From an uncultured Aquimarina sp. (GTDB lineage Bacteria; Bacteroidota; Bacteroidia; Flavobacteriales; Flavobacteriaceae): a stretch of DNA of 64,000 bases. Every line of letters begins with the position of its first letter. The first letter of the stretch is position 1. The stretch lies in contig CANMFM010000012.1 of NCBI GenBank assembly GCA_947497175.1, positions 1-64,000 on the forward strand. Reading direction: 5' to 3'. The position numbers were made by a program, and so were the translations under genes. Shown piece after piece: positions 47,029 through 55,561 of this stretch. The notes under the pieces are model-generated. The model was not told the origin of the DNA. It did not search any database and saw only the letters and a list, made by a program, of their open reading frames with translations.

Positions 47029-47775
47029 ATGAAGATATTAGTTTGTATTAGCCACGTGCCAGACACAACGTCCAAAATTAATTTTACGGATGGTGATACT
47101 AAGTTTGACACTAATGGAGTGCAGTTTGTGATTAATCCAAATGACGAATTTGGTTTAACGCGTGCAATGTGGTTTAAAGAAAAACAAGGTGCATCTGTAG
47201 ATGTAGTAAATGTTGGTGGTCCCGAAACAGAACCTACGCTGCGCAAAGCGTTAGCCATAGGAGCTGATAATGCAATACGAGTAAATACAGAAGCTACTGA
47301 TGGTTTTTATGTTGCCAAACAATTGGCAAAGGTTGTTCAGGATGGAGGCTATGACCTTGTTATTGGAGGTAGAGAATCAATCGATTATAATGGTGGTATG
47401 GTGCCAGGTATGGTAGCTGCTATCACTGATGCTAATTTTGTGAACACTTGTATCGGTTTAGAAATAGAAGGTGATGTTGCAACTGCTATTCGTGAGATCG
47501 ACGGAGGTAAAGAAACATCAACAACTAAATTACCTTTGGTTATTGGGGGGCAAAAAGGATTGGTTGAAGAAAGTGATTTGCGTATACCAAACATGCGAGG
47601 GATTATGATGGCGCGTAAAAAACCGTTAACTGTTGTTGACCCGGTTGATGCGGACCATGAGACTAAAGCCGTTCAGTTTGAGAAACCCGCTCCAAAAGGA
47701 GATGTGAAATTAGTGTCTCCAGATAACGTACAGGAGCTTGTAGATTTATTACATAACGAAGCAAAAGCTATTTAA
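47029..47775 (+). CDS. etfB: Electron transfer flavoprotein beta subunit
   Basis: 248 residues. MKILVCISHVPDT at the start, then GADNAIRVN, DLVIGGRESIDYNGGMVPGM and LPLVIGGQKGLVEESDLRIP. These are typical EtfB features, the last being the conserved recognition-loop region. It forms a heterodimer with EtfA, taking electrons from acyl-CoA and other dehydrogenases. 12 nt before etfA. Confidence 0.96.
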   Translation: MKILVCISHVPDTTSKINFTDGDTKFDTNGVQFVINPNDEFGLTRAMWFKEKQGASVDVVNVGGPETEPTLRKALAIGADNAIRVNTEATDGFYVAKQLAKVVQDGGYDLVIGGRESIDYNGGMVPGMVAAITDANFVNTCIGLEIEGDVATAIREIDGGKETSTTKLPLVIGGQKGLVEESDLRIPNMRGIMMARKKPLTVVDPVDADHETKAVQFEKPAPKGDVKLVSPDNVQELVDLLHNEAKAI

Positions 47776-47787
47776 AAGAAAAAAAAT

Positions 47788-48756
47788 ATGTCAGTTTTAG
47801 TATATACAGAAAGTGAAGGCGGAAAGTTCAAAAAAACGGCTTTCGAAGTAGCATCTTATGCCAAAGAAGTAGCTGCAATGTTGGGAACAACAGTTACAGC
47901 AGTAAGTATTAATGGAGGAGATAGTAGTGAGTTAGGAGCCTATGGTGTTGATAAGGTGTTAGAAGTAAAAGAAGATAAATTGTCTGGGTTTAATGCAAAA
48001 GCGTATGCAGATACAATCAAACAAGCAGCTGAGAAAGAAGGAGCCAAAGTTGTAGTGGTTAGTTCTTCTGCTGATAGTAAGTTTTTAGCACCATTATTAG
48101 CGGTAAATCTTAATGCAGGATATGCATCTAATGTAGTTGCACTACCAGAAAGTGCTTCTCCTTTTAAGGTAAAACGTACAGCATTTACAAATAAAGCCTT
48201 TAATATTACCGAGATGTCAACTGATGTTAAAGTGATTGGATTATCTAACAATGCATTTGGACTTAAAGAAAACTCTGGAGCAGCTAGCGCAGAAGCTTTT
48301 ACCCCTTCATTATCGGATGCAGATTTTGATGTAAATGTAACATCTGTAGATAAAGCTACAGATAAAGTTTCGATTGCTGATGCAGAGGTTGTAGTATCTG
48401 GAGGACGTGGATTAAAAGGACCTGAAAACTGGGGGCTAATCGAAGACCTGGCCGAAGTTTTAGGGGCCGCAACAGCATGTTCTAAACCAGTAAGTGATAT
48501 GGGGTGGAGACCACATAGTGAACATGTTGGGCAAACCGGTAAACCAGTAGCTTCTAATCTATATATAGCTGTAGGGGTTTCAGGTGCAATACAACATCTT
48601 GCAGGGATTAACGCAAGTAAAGTAAAAGTGGTTATAAACAACGACCCAGAAGCACCTTTCTTTAAAGCTGCAGACTACGGAATAGTAGGAGACGCTTTTG
48701 AAGTAGTGCCAAAACTTATAGAAAAATTAAAAGAATTTAAGTCGAATAACGCATAA
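47788..48756 (+). CDS. etfA: Electron transfer flavoprotein alpha subunit
   Basis: 322 residues. The C-terminal FAD-binding domain is clear: VVSGGRGLKGPENWGLIEDL, GQTGKPVASNLYIAVGVSGA, IQHLAGINASKVKVVINND. The N-terminal half is the EtfA-type alpha/beta domain. Partner of EtfB in fatty-acid and amino-acid oxidation. A strong terminator follows. Confidence 0.96.
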   Translation: MSVLVYTESEGGKFKKTAFEVASYAKEVAAMLGTTVTAVSINGGDSSELGAYGVDKVLEVKEDKLSGFNAKAYADTIKQAAEKEGAKVVVVSSSADSKFLAPLLAVNLNAGYASNVVALPESASPFKVKRTAFTNKAFNITEMSTDVKVIGLSNNAFGLKENSGAASAEAFTPSLSDADFDVNVTSVDKATDKVSIADAEVVVSGGRGLKGPENWGLIEDLAEVLGAATACSKPVSDMGWRPHSEHVGQTGKPVASNLYIAVGVSGAIQHLAGINASKVKVVINNDPEAPFFKAADYGIVGDAFEVVPKLIEKLKEFKSNNA

Positions 48757-48781
48757 TTTTCATAAATTGTGCCCAATTAAG

Positions 48782-48830
48782 GGCTGTTTGAACTTAGGTA
48801 AAAGTCCGTGTGTTCAAACAGCCTTTTTTT
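48782..48830 (+). terminator. Intrinsic terminator after etfA
   Basis: 12-bp perfect stem GGCTGTTTGAAC / GTTCAAACAGCC with an 18-nt loop, then seven T. It ends only 12 nt before the next start codon. Confidence 0.85.
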
Positions 48831-48842
48831 ATTGAGAGCATT

Positions 48843-49460
48843 ATGAGTTTAGTTCGTCTGAACATAAAAGGAATATCATACAGTCAGACCCAAAATGGTG
48901 CATACGCACTAATTTTAAGTGAAGTAGATGGGGAAAGAAAGTTGCCAATAGTAATAGGTGCTTTTGAAGCGCAATCTATAGCTATTGCTTTAGAAAAAGA
49001 AATTAAACCCCCTAGACCATTAACCCATGATCTTTTTAAAAACTTCGCAGACCGATTTGAAGTTGTGGTTAAGCAAGTCATAATTCATAAATTGGTTGAT
49101 GGTGTTTTTTATTCAAGTATCATTTGTGAACGAGATAAGATCGAGGAAATTATAGATGCAAGAACAAGTGATGCTATAGCCCTTGCACTTCGTTTTCAAG
49201 CACCAATTTTTACTTATAAAAATATATTAGATCAGGCAGGGATATACCTCAAAGTTAATCCCAAAAAAGAAGACGACAATGATCCAGAAAGTCTACTGGT
49301 AGACGAGTTGGTATCAGAAGATGTGGAAATGGTAGGTAAAGAAACCAGTTATAAAGACCTTTCTCTAGACGAACTTAATAGAATGCTTGATCAGGCTGTT
49401 GCCAATGAAGATTATGAACTAGCTGCCAGGATAAGGGATGAAATTTCTAAACGAGCTTAG
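48843..49460 (+). CDS. Bifunctional nuclease family protein (DUF151) with UVR domain
   Basis: 205 residues from ATG 48843 (MSLVRLNIKGISYSQ). The frame extends to 48810, but that start would sit inside the terminator. DUF151 spans about 1-135 (LPIVIGAFEAQSIAIALEKE, DARTSDAIALALRFQAPIFT). An UvrB/UvrC-type helical motif ends the protein (LNRMLDQAVANEDYELAARI). Family members are linked to DNase/RNase activity, but the role in Bacteroidota is unproven. Confidence 0.9.
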   Translation: MSLVRLNIKGISYSQTQNGAYALILSEVDGERKLPIVIGAFEAQSIAIALEKEIKPPRPLTHDLFKNFADRFEVVVKQVIIHKLVDGVFYSSIICERDKIEEIIDARTSDAIALALRFQAPIFTYKNILDQAGIYLKVNPKKEDDNDPESLLVDELVSEDVEMVGKETSYKDLSLDELNRMLDQAVANEDYELAARIRDEISKRA

Positions 49461-49527
49461 TTTTGCACAACACTATCACATACTACTTGGGGATCTAACT
49501 ACATTTTTTTAAATAAGTTCAATTTTT

Positions 49528-51228
49528 ATGAAGAAAGGACTACTAACTTTTCTGTTTTTATTTTCTGTTTTTACAATATCATTTGCGCAATCTATTGAGA
49601 AGAAATGGACTTTAGATAAAAAAATAGATCCTTCAGGAGAAGTTATGAAGGTTAAAAAGGGAGATTATTTTCAATTTGAAAATGGTCAATTTTCTTATAT
49701 TATTAATGCAGAAGAATCAGTTCAAGGAGATTATCTGGAACAAAATAATGTTTTACTTCTGTTTCCTCAGATTGATGAAGATTCAATTATAAAATATAAA
49801 ATAAATACGATTACTGATTCTACGCTGGTAGTGTCAAAGAAAGGAATTTCATATTTATTAACCACTCAAAAAGATACAGCTGCTTCAGTTCAGGTTGCAG
49901 ATGTTAATACACTTGTGCCCAATCAGGGATTTTCGTTGAATAGTTTATGGAGAGGAGTACTTGGTATGATTGTGCTGTTAATCATAGCATATTTATTTAG
50001 TAGTAACCGAAAAGCAATTGATTGGAAAACCGTTGGGTTAGGTGTCGGGTTTCAAGTCATAATTGCCATTGGAGTTTTAAGAGTACCATTTGTGCAAACA
50101 ATATTTGAATGGGTAGGAAGCTTATTTGTTAGTGTTTTAGACTTTACCAGGGCAGGAAGTAAATTTCTGTTTGAAGGTTTGGTCGTAGATATGGACACCT
50201 TTGGTTTTATATTTGCTTTTCAGGTATTACCAACAATAATATTCTTTTCAGCTTTAACTTCTTTATTATTTTACTTAGGGGTTATTCAAAAAGTAGTAAA
50301 AGGCATGGCATGGTTGTTAACTAAAGCACTAAAGATATCCGGAGCAGAAAGTTTGAGTGTGGCTGGCAACATCTTTTTAGGCCAAACAGAAGCACCTCTA
50401 TTAATAAAGGCATATTTAGAAAAAATGAATAGGTCTGAAATACTATTGGTTATGGTAGGGGGTATGGCAACTGTTGCTGGAGCGGTACTTGCCGCTTATA
50501 TCGGATTTTTAGGAGGAGACGATCCTGTTTTAAGATTACAATTTGCAAAACACCTATTAGCAGCGTCTGTAATGGCAGCTCCTGGCGCTATTGTGATTTC
50601 TAAAATACTATTTCCACAAACAGAAGAAATTAATACAGATGTACATGTTTCTTCAGAAAAGATAGGATCCAATATTTTAGACGCTATAGCAAACGGAACA
50701 ACTGAAGGTTTAAAACTAGCTGTAAATGTTGGTGCTATGTTATTAGTGTTTGTCGCTTTTATTGCTATGCTAAATGGAATCTTAAGTTGGGTTGGAGATA
50801 TCACTTCTATAAATACCTGGGTAGCATCGAACACAGCTTACAAAAGCTTATCTCTTGAACTTATGTTAGGTTATCTTTTTGCGCCATTAATGTGGTTGAT
50901 TGGAGTCGCTAAAGAAGACATCGCTTTGATGGGTCAACTCCTGGGTATAAAACTAGCTGCTAGCGAGTTTGTAGGTTATATTCAATTAGCAGATCTAAAA
51001 AATCCGGCTAACCCTTTACATCTTACGTACAGTAAATCTGTAATTATGGCCACATACATGCTTTGTGGTTTTGCAAACTTTGCTTCGATTGGTATACAAA
51101 TCGGGGGCATAGGCTCTTTGGCACCTGGGCAACGTAAAACACTATCAGAGTTTGGAATGAAAGCACTCTTAGGCGGAACAATAGCTTCATTATTGTCTGC
51201 TACAATAGCAGGAATGATAATAGGCTAA
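49528..51228 (+). CDS. NupC-type concentrative nucleoside transporter with exported N-terminal domain
   Basis: 566 residues. After a signal peptide (GLLTFLFLFSVFTISFAQ) comes an about 110-residue lipocalin-like beta domain (KKWTLDKKIDPSGEVMKV, YFQFENGQFSYII). From about 140 the CNT transporter follows, with hallmark segments GNIFLGQTEAPLLIKAYL, MATVAGAVLAAYIGFLGG and CGFANFASIGIQIGGIGSL. It should import nucleosides with Na+ or H+. The extra domain would face the periplasm. Located just before thyA, which fits pyrimidine salvage. Confidence 0.92.
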   Translation: MKKGLLTFLFLFSVFTISFAQSIEKKWTLDKKIDPSGEVMKVKKGDYFQFENGQFSYIINAEESVQGDYLEQNNVLLLFPQIDEDSIIKYKINTITDSTLVVSKKGISYLLTTQKDTAASVQVADVNTLVPNQGFSLNSLWRGVLGMIVLLIIAYLFSSNRKAIDWKTVGLGVGFQVIIAIGVLRVPFVQTIFEWVGSLFVSVLDFTRAGSKFLFEGLVVDMDTFGFIFAFQVLPTIIFFSALTSLLFYLGVIQKVVKGMAWLLTKALKISGAESLSVAGNIFLGQTEAPLLIKAYLEKMNRSEILLVMVGGMATVAGAVLAAYIGFLGGDDPVLRLQFAKHLLAASVMAAPGAIVISKILFPQTEEINTDVHVSSEKIGSNILDAIANGTTEGLKLAVNVGAMLLVFVAFIAMLNGILSWVGDITSINTWVASNTAYKSLSLELMLGYLFAPLMWLIGVAKEDIALMGQLLGIKLAASEFVGYIQLADLKNPANPLHLTYSKSVIMATYMLCGFANFASIGIQIGGIGSLAPGQRKTLSEFGMKALLGGTIASLLSATIAGMIIG

Positions 51229-51327
51229 ATATTTCTTTTGTTTTTTAGTAAAATCGTATTTTTCATAACAGGTTTATAACTATTTTATAATCTTTGGGTT
51301 AAAGACACTCTCGAAACCTATTTTTTG

Positions 51328-51335
51328 TATATTTG
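51328..51335 (+). promoter_or_regulatory. Predicted -7 promoter element of thyA
   Basis: TATATTTG matches TAnnTTTG and lies 46 nt before the thyA ATG. No good -33 TTTG at the expected spacing was seen. Confidence 0.4.
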
Positions 51336-51381
51336 AGAAGACTATACAACTTAAACACTAACATAAATAGTAAGAGAGAAT

Positions 51382-52206
51382 ATGAGGCAATATCTTGACC
51401 TTGTGCGTCATGTAATTGAGAATGGGAATACAAAAGAGGATCGAACCGGGACAGGTACAAAAAGTGTGTTTGGATACCAAATGCGGTTTGATCTAAGTGA
51501 AGGTTTTCCTATGGTGACTACCAAAAAACTACACTTAAAATCTATAATTTATGAGTTATTGTGGTTTTTGAAAGGAGATACTAATATTGAATATCTCCAA
51601 GAGAATGGAGTGCGTATTTGGAACGAATGGGCAGATGAAAATGGAGATTTAGGACCCGTTTACGGGCACCAGTGGCGCAATTGGGATAGTAATGATATAG
51701 ACCAAATAAAGGAAGTTGTCGAGACACTTAAAAATAATCCAGATAGTAGACGAATGTTGGTTTCTGCATGGAATCCAAGTGTGCTTCCAGATACGTCAAA
51801 ATCATTTGCAGAAAATGTAGCAAATGGAAAAGCGGCATTACCACCATGTCATGCTTTTTTTCAGTTTTATGTTGCAAATGGTAAACTGTCTTGCCAATTG
51901 TATCAACGTAGTGCAGATATCTTTCTTGGAGTCCCATTTAATATAGCATCATATGCTTTATTTACAATGATGATGGCACAAGTGTGTGGATATGAAGCTG
52001 GTGATTTTATACATACTTTTGGTGATGCACATATCTATAATAACCACTTGGAACAACTAGAACTGCAACTATCCAGAGAGCCTCGAAAATTGCCCAAAAT
52101 GGTTCTCAATCCAGAGGTGAAAGATATTTTTGGCTTCGTTTTTGATGACTTTACTTTAGTTGATTATGATCCACATCCTCATATTAAAGGAGCAGTGGCA
52201 GTTTAA
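51382..52206 (+). CDS. thyA: Thymidylate synthase
   Basis: 274 residues. [20 protein letters not shown] near the N-terminus, the catalytic Cys in [13 protein letters not shown], the double Arg in [14 protein letters not shown], and [20 protein letters not shown]. It methylates dUMP to dTMP using methylene-tetrahydrofolate and yields dihydrofolate, which the DHFR encoded at 56711 would recycle. Confidence 0.97.
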   Translation: MRQYLDLVRHVIENGNTKEDRTGTGTKSVFGYQMRFDLSEGFPMVTTKKLHLKSIIYELLWFLKGDTNIEYLQENGVRIWNEWADENGDLGPVYGHQWRNWDSNDIDQIKEVVETLKNNPDSRRMLVSAWNPSVLPDTSKSFAENVANGKAALPPCHAFFQFYVANGKLSCQLYQRSADIFLGVPFNIASYALFTMMMAQVCGYEAGDFIHTFGDAHIYNNHLEQLELQLSREPRKLPKMVLNPEVKDIFGFVFDDFTLVDYDPHPHIKGAVAV

Positions 52207-52232
52207 CCCCCCCAAATTTAAAGTAACATACT

Positions 52233-52652
52233 ATGAAAAAACTATTACTAATAATTACAATTTTATTTTCAGCGTTTTCCTTTTCTCAAGGAATTATTCT
52301 GTCTCAGGAAAATGCTGCCGAAAAAGGAATTACACCGATATGGCCAAAATGCGACCGATCCAGACAATCTCCGGCGCAATGTTTCGATAACAAACTAAGG
52401 AATCATATTATCGCCAATTTTGAGTACCCGGACATCGCATTATCAGAAGGTTTAGAAGGTACAGTTACGGTAGAGTTTATTATAGATAAAAAAGGAAAAG
52501 TAGAAGTGTTAGAAGTTACAGGCGCTCATCGATTTTTGCAAAGAGAAGCGATACGAATCATTAGAGCAATTCCTAAAATGGAACCTGGAAAATGGGGTAA
52601 TAAACCTATTGCAATTGCCTACACCGTACCTATTACTTTTATAAAACCATAG
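52233..52652 (+). CDS. TonB C-terminal domain protein (139 aa)
   Basis: An N-terminal signal (MKKLLLIITILFSAFSFSQ) is followed by a short linker and a TonB C-terminal domain at about 55-139 (YPDIALSEGLEGTVTVEFII, DKKGKVEVLEVTGAHRFLQR). The linker is too short to span the periplasm as full TonB does, so it is probably a stand-alone periplasmic domain and not the energy transducer itself. 26 nt after thyA; terminated before egtB. Confidence 0.82.
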   Translation: MKKLLLIITILFSAFSFSQGIILSQENAAEKGITPIWPKCDRSRQSPAQCFDNKLRNHIIANFEYPDIALSEGLEGTVTVEFIIDKKGKVEVLEVTGAHRFLQREAIRIIRAIPKMEPGKWGNKPIAIAYTVPITFIKP

Positions 52653-52717
52653 TAGGATATGAGCATATTTTAACATTGGATTAACCTTGTTAAGGTAATA
52701 ACAAAAATAAAAATCAG

Positions 52718-52725
52718 TAAATTTG
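52718..52725 (+). promoter_or_regulatory. Predicted -7 promoter element of egtB
   Basis: TAAATTTG matches TAnnTTTG. Expected transcription start near 52731 falls inside the left arm of the terminator hairpin, leaving a leader of about 26 nt. Confidence 0.4.
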
Positions 52726-52756
52726 AGTGTATTCGTAAATCGAATACACTTTTTTT
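52726..52756 (+). terminator. Intrinsic terminator abutting the egtB start codon
   Basis: 10-bp perfect stem AGTGTATTCG / CGAATACACT, 5-nt loop, then a T-run whose last base touches the egtB ATG at 52757. It would stop readthrough from thyA and the TonB-domain gene. Confidence 0.75.
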
Positions 52757-53923
52757 ATGATTATTACTGATACCTTATTAACCTCCTTCTTAAAGACCCG
52801 TTCAGATTCTGAAGAAATTTGCGCTCCTCTTGAAATCGAAGATTATGTAATTCAACCCATAGTTGATGTTTCACCTCCAAAATGGCACTTAGGACATACC
52901 ACCTGGTTTTTTGAAGAATTTATTTTAGCACAATATGTTAAAGAGTATAAAAGATTTCATCCGGAGTATGCCTTTGTGTTTAATAGTTACTATGAAAGCA
53001 TAGGGAAACGGGTGATACGAACCAATAGAGGTAACCTCTCCAGACCCACGGTAAGTGATGTATACGAATATCGGGATTATGTGACTTCACATGTACAATC
53101 TTTTCTTGAAGAAAATACCAATAAAGAAATACAAAAATTGGTTGAAATAGGGATACATCATGAGAAACAACACCAGGAACTACTTTTAACGGATATAAAA
53201 TTCATATTAGGGAACAACCCCTTATTTCCTAAGTATAATGATACGTTTACAGAAAACCCTGTTTCTCATAATCCATCTAAATATATTACTATAGAAAGCG
53301 GGATTTACGATATAGGGTATGAAGGATCTGATTTTTGCTATGATAATGAGCAGGGAGTACATAAAGTATTGCTTAATGAATATGCTATTAATAGTGAATT
53401 AGTGACTAATAAAGAATATCTTGAGTTTATAGAAGATAAAGGATATCAAAATAGTCTGCTCTGGCACGCTGAAGCTTGGGATTGGATACAAAATGATAAA
53501 ATCAATGCGCCACTATATTGGTATACCATTGATCAGCAAAAATATCAGTATACCTTACAGGGATTAAAAGAATTACATCCAGATGCACCAGTTACTCATA
53601 TCTCATACTACGAAGCATTTGCTTTTTCGCAATGGAAAGGACAACGCCTGCCAACAGAGTTTGAGTGGGAGGTTGCACAGCTTAATTTTAACTGGGGAAA
53701 ACGATGGGAATGGACAGAAAGTGCATATTCGCCATATCCAAATTATAAAAAAGCCCCAGGTGCATTAGGAGAGTACAACGGAAAATTTATGGTCAATCAG
53801 AAAGTCCTTCGAGGCGGTTCTGTGGCCACACCACAAAACCATACCAGACCAACATATCGTAATTTTTTTCATCCACAACTTAGATGGCAATTTACAGGAT
53901 TGCGATTGGTAAAAGATAATTAA
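52757..53923 (+). CDS. egtB: EgtB-like sulfoxide synthase
   Basis: 388 residues. The N-terminal DinB_2-like domain carries the iron ligands: His in WHLGHTTWFFEEF and the pair in HHEKQHQELLL (HxxxH). A C-terminal FGE-sulfatase domain follows (HISYYEAFAFSQWKGQRLPT, VLRGGSVATPQNHTRPTYRN, GLRLV). EgtB joins a thiol donor to hercynine with O2. No EgtA or EgtC is nearby, so cysteine may be the donor, as in some other bacteria. Twelve nt before egtD. Confidence 0.88.
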   Translation: MIITDTLLTSFLKTRSDSEEICAPLEIEDYVIQPIVDVSPPKWHLGHTTWFFEEFILAQYVKEYKRFHPEYAFVFNSYYESIGKRVIRTNRGNLSRPTVSDVYEYRDYVTSHVQSFLEENTNKEIQKLVEIGIHHEKQHQELLLTDIKFILGNNPLFPKYNDTFTENPVSHNPSKYITIESGIYDIGYEGSDFCYDNEQGVHKVLLNEYAINSELVTNKEYLEFIEDKGYQNSLLWHAEAWDWIQNDKINAPLYWYTIDQQKYQYTLQGLKELHPDAPVTHISYYEAFAFSQWKGQRLPTEFEWEVAQLNFNWGKRWEWTESAYSPYPNYKKAPGALGEYNGKFMVNQKVLRGGSVATPQNHTRPTYRNFFHPQLRWQFTGLRLVKDN

Positions 53924-53935
53924 TTTCTATTTCAC

Positions 53936-54919
53936 ATGAATTCTAAAGATCAAAAAGTAATAACATCTACTTTCGAGAAAGAGGTATGCGAAGGCCTAAC
54001 AGCATTCCCAAAATATCTATCATCAAAATACTTCTATGATGAAGTAGGAGATGAACTTTTTCAACAAATTATGGCATTGCCCGAGTATTATCTTACAAGA
54101 GCCGAATATGAGATTTTTGAAACTCATAAAACTGAAATTGTACAAAGTTTTGATAACAATAAGGTAGGGTTTGATTTGATAGAACTTGGAGCAGGAGATG
54201 GTAAAAAAACAAAAGTATTACTAAAAGAGCTACTGGATCATGATTACAATTTCGTGTATAAACCTATAGATATAAGTGAAAATGCCGTTGACGGATTGGT
54301 CAAAAATTTAGATTATGAAATGCCAGAGGTACTTGTTGAAGGGCAAATTGGTGAATATTTCGAGGTTTTAGACCGATTAAAACAAATAAGTAATCGTGAA
54401 AAAGTAATCATGGTTCTGGGATCAAATATTGGTAATTTATTGCATCCCAGAGCAATTCAATTTTTAAAAAAATTGTGTAATTCCATGAATTCAAATGATC
54501 TTGTTTTTATGGGATTTGATCAGAAAAAACACCCTCAGAAAGTTTTAGATGCATATAACGACAAATCCGGAGTAACAGCAGCTTTTAATAAAAATATCTT
54601 AACCAGAATTAATAAAGAACTGCATGCTAATTTTGATTTGGATAAATTTATTCACTGGGAAGTTTATGACCCCGAAAGCGGAACGGCAAAAAGTTATTTG
54701 GTGAGTACAGAAAGACAAAAGGTGGATATCGATGATCTATCTTTAGAAGTTCATTTTGAAGCCTGGGAAACTATACATACCGAAATTTCTCAGAAATATG
54801 ATGACGATATTGTAAAATGGTTAGCCGAAGAATCCGGTTTAGAGATTGTCAACTCTTTCTCAGATCAGAATAAGGATTACAAAGATTACTTGCTTAGAAA
54901 AGCAAAACAAAAAAAATAA
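53936..54919 (+). CDS. egtD: L-histidine N-alpha-methyltransferase
   Basis: 327 residues, close to the usual 320. YFYDEVGDELFQQIMALPEY, AEYEIFETH and the SAM site LIELGAGDGKKTKVLL mark EgtD. VLGSNIGNLL and MGFDQKKHPQKVLDAYND are further family motifs. It trimethylates histidine to hercynine, the first step of ergothioneine synthesis, feeding EgtB. A DUF427 gene follows after 4 nt. Confidence 0.93.
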   Translation: MNSKDQKVITSTFEKEVCEGLTAFPKYLSSKYFYDEVGDELFQQIMALPEYYLTRAEYEIFETHKTEIVQSFDNNKVGFDLIELGAGDGKKTKVLLKELLDHDYNFVYKPIDISENAVDGLVKNLDYEMPEVLVEGQIGEYFEVLDRLKQISNREKVIMVLGSNIGNLLHPRAIQFLKKLCNSMNSNDLVFMGFDQKKHPQKVLDAYNDKSGVTAAFNKNILTRINKELHANFDLDKFIHWEVYDPESGTAKSYLVSTERQKVDIDDLSLEVHFEAWETIHTEISQKYDDDIVKWLAEESGLEIVNSFSDQNKDYKDYLLRKAKQKK

Positions 54920-54923
54920 AAAA

Positions 54924-55205
54924 ATGAAGGCAATTTGGAACGGTCAGATTATAGCAGAAAGTAACGACACAAAAGTTGTAGAAAATAATCATTATTTTCC
55001 TCCGGCGACAATTAAAAAAGAATTTTTTAAGTCGAGCAAAACGCATACAAACTGCCCTTGGAAAGGGGTAGCTTCATATTACACAATTGAAGTAGATGGA
55101 AAAGAAAATCAAGATGCCGCATGGTACTATCCGGAAACCAGCGATTTAGCAAAACAAATCAAAGGATATGTGGCTTTCTGGAAAGGAGTTGAGGTGGTAG
55201 AATAG
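54924..55205 (+). CDS. DUF427 family protein (93 aa)
   Basis: ATG 54924 chosen over 54846 because the longer frame overlaps egtD. MKAIWNGQIIAESNDT, VENNHYFPPATI, CPWKGVASYYTIEV, DAAWYYPET and GYVAFWKGVEV are DUF427 hallmarks. A compact beta fold of unknown chemistry. It is the third gene of the egt operon and may help this pathway, or merely travel with it. Confidence 0.9.
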   Translation: MKAIWNGQIIAESNDTKVVENNHYFPPATIKKEFFKSSKTHTNCPWKGVASYYTIEVDGKENQDAAWYYPETSDLAKQIKGYVAFWKGVEVVE

Positions 55206-55561
55206 CTCATCTTCCATTCTGTTGGTATCGTTTTCATAAAATAAATAGGGTATCCATGTAATAGTGCCAAACTCGTATAACTTTTGACTTTTTGTTTCTG
55301 GTAAAACGTACGGTATAAAAAAATGCGCCGGTAAGAGCGGCTTTTGGTAAAAACGGTATTGAAAACAAGTAAATTTTTAATCAAAAAACCTAGCCATCAC
55401 AAGCTCCTCAAAGTAATGATACATTGTTTTATCATCTCGATAACGCCGATAAAGTATTGTGAAGAATTTCTTTATTAGATTAGCATTGATATTTTTTGTA
55501 TCTACATCTATCTATACTAAACTGGTAATAGCCAATGAAAATTGATCACACTATACTATCA
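55206..55561. other. Intergenic region, convergent, nothing recognised
   Basis: It separates the convergent DUF427 and PLP-enzyme genes. There are weak minus-strand frames but no coding character, and I found no strong hairpin. Confidence 0.45.

Noticed and set aside
47940..48641. 233-codon minus-strand ORF
   Set aside because: Long but antisense to etfA, whose FAD domain is unmistakable.
52233..52652. Calling this gene tonB
   Set aside because: Only the C-terminal domain is present and the linker is too short to span the periplasm; the N-terminus looks cleavable.
55127..55384. 85-codon minus-strand ORF in the gap after the DUF427 gene
   Set aside because: Overlaps the DUF427 gene end and shows no domain or plausible start context.
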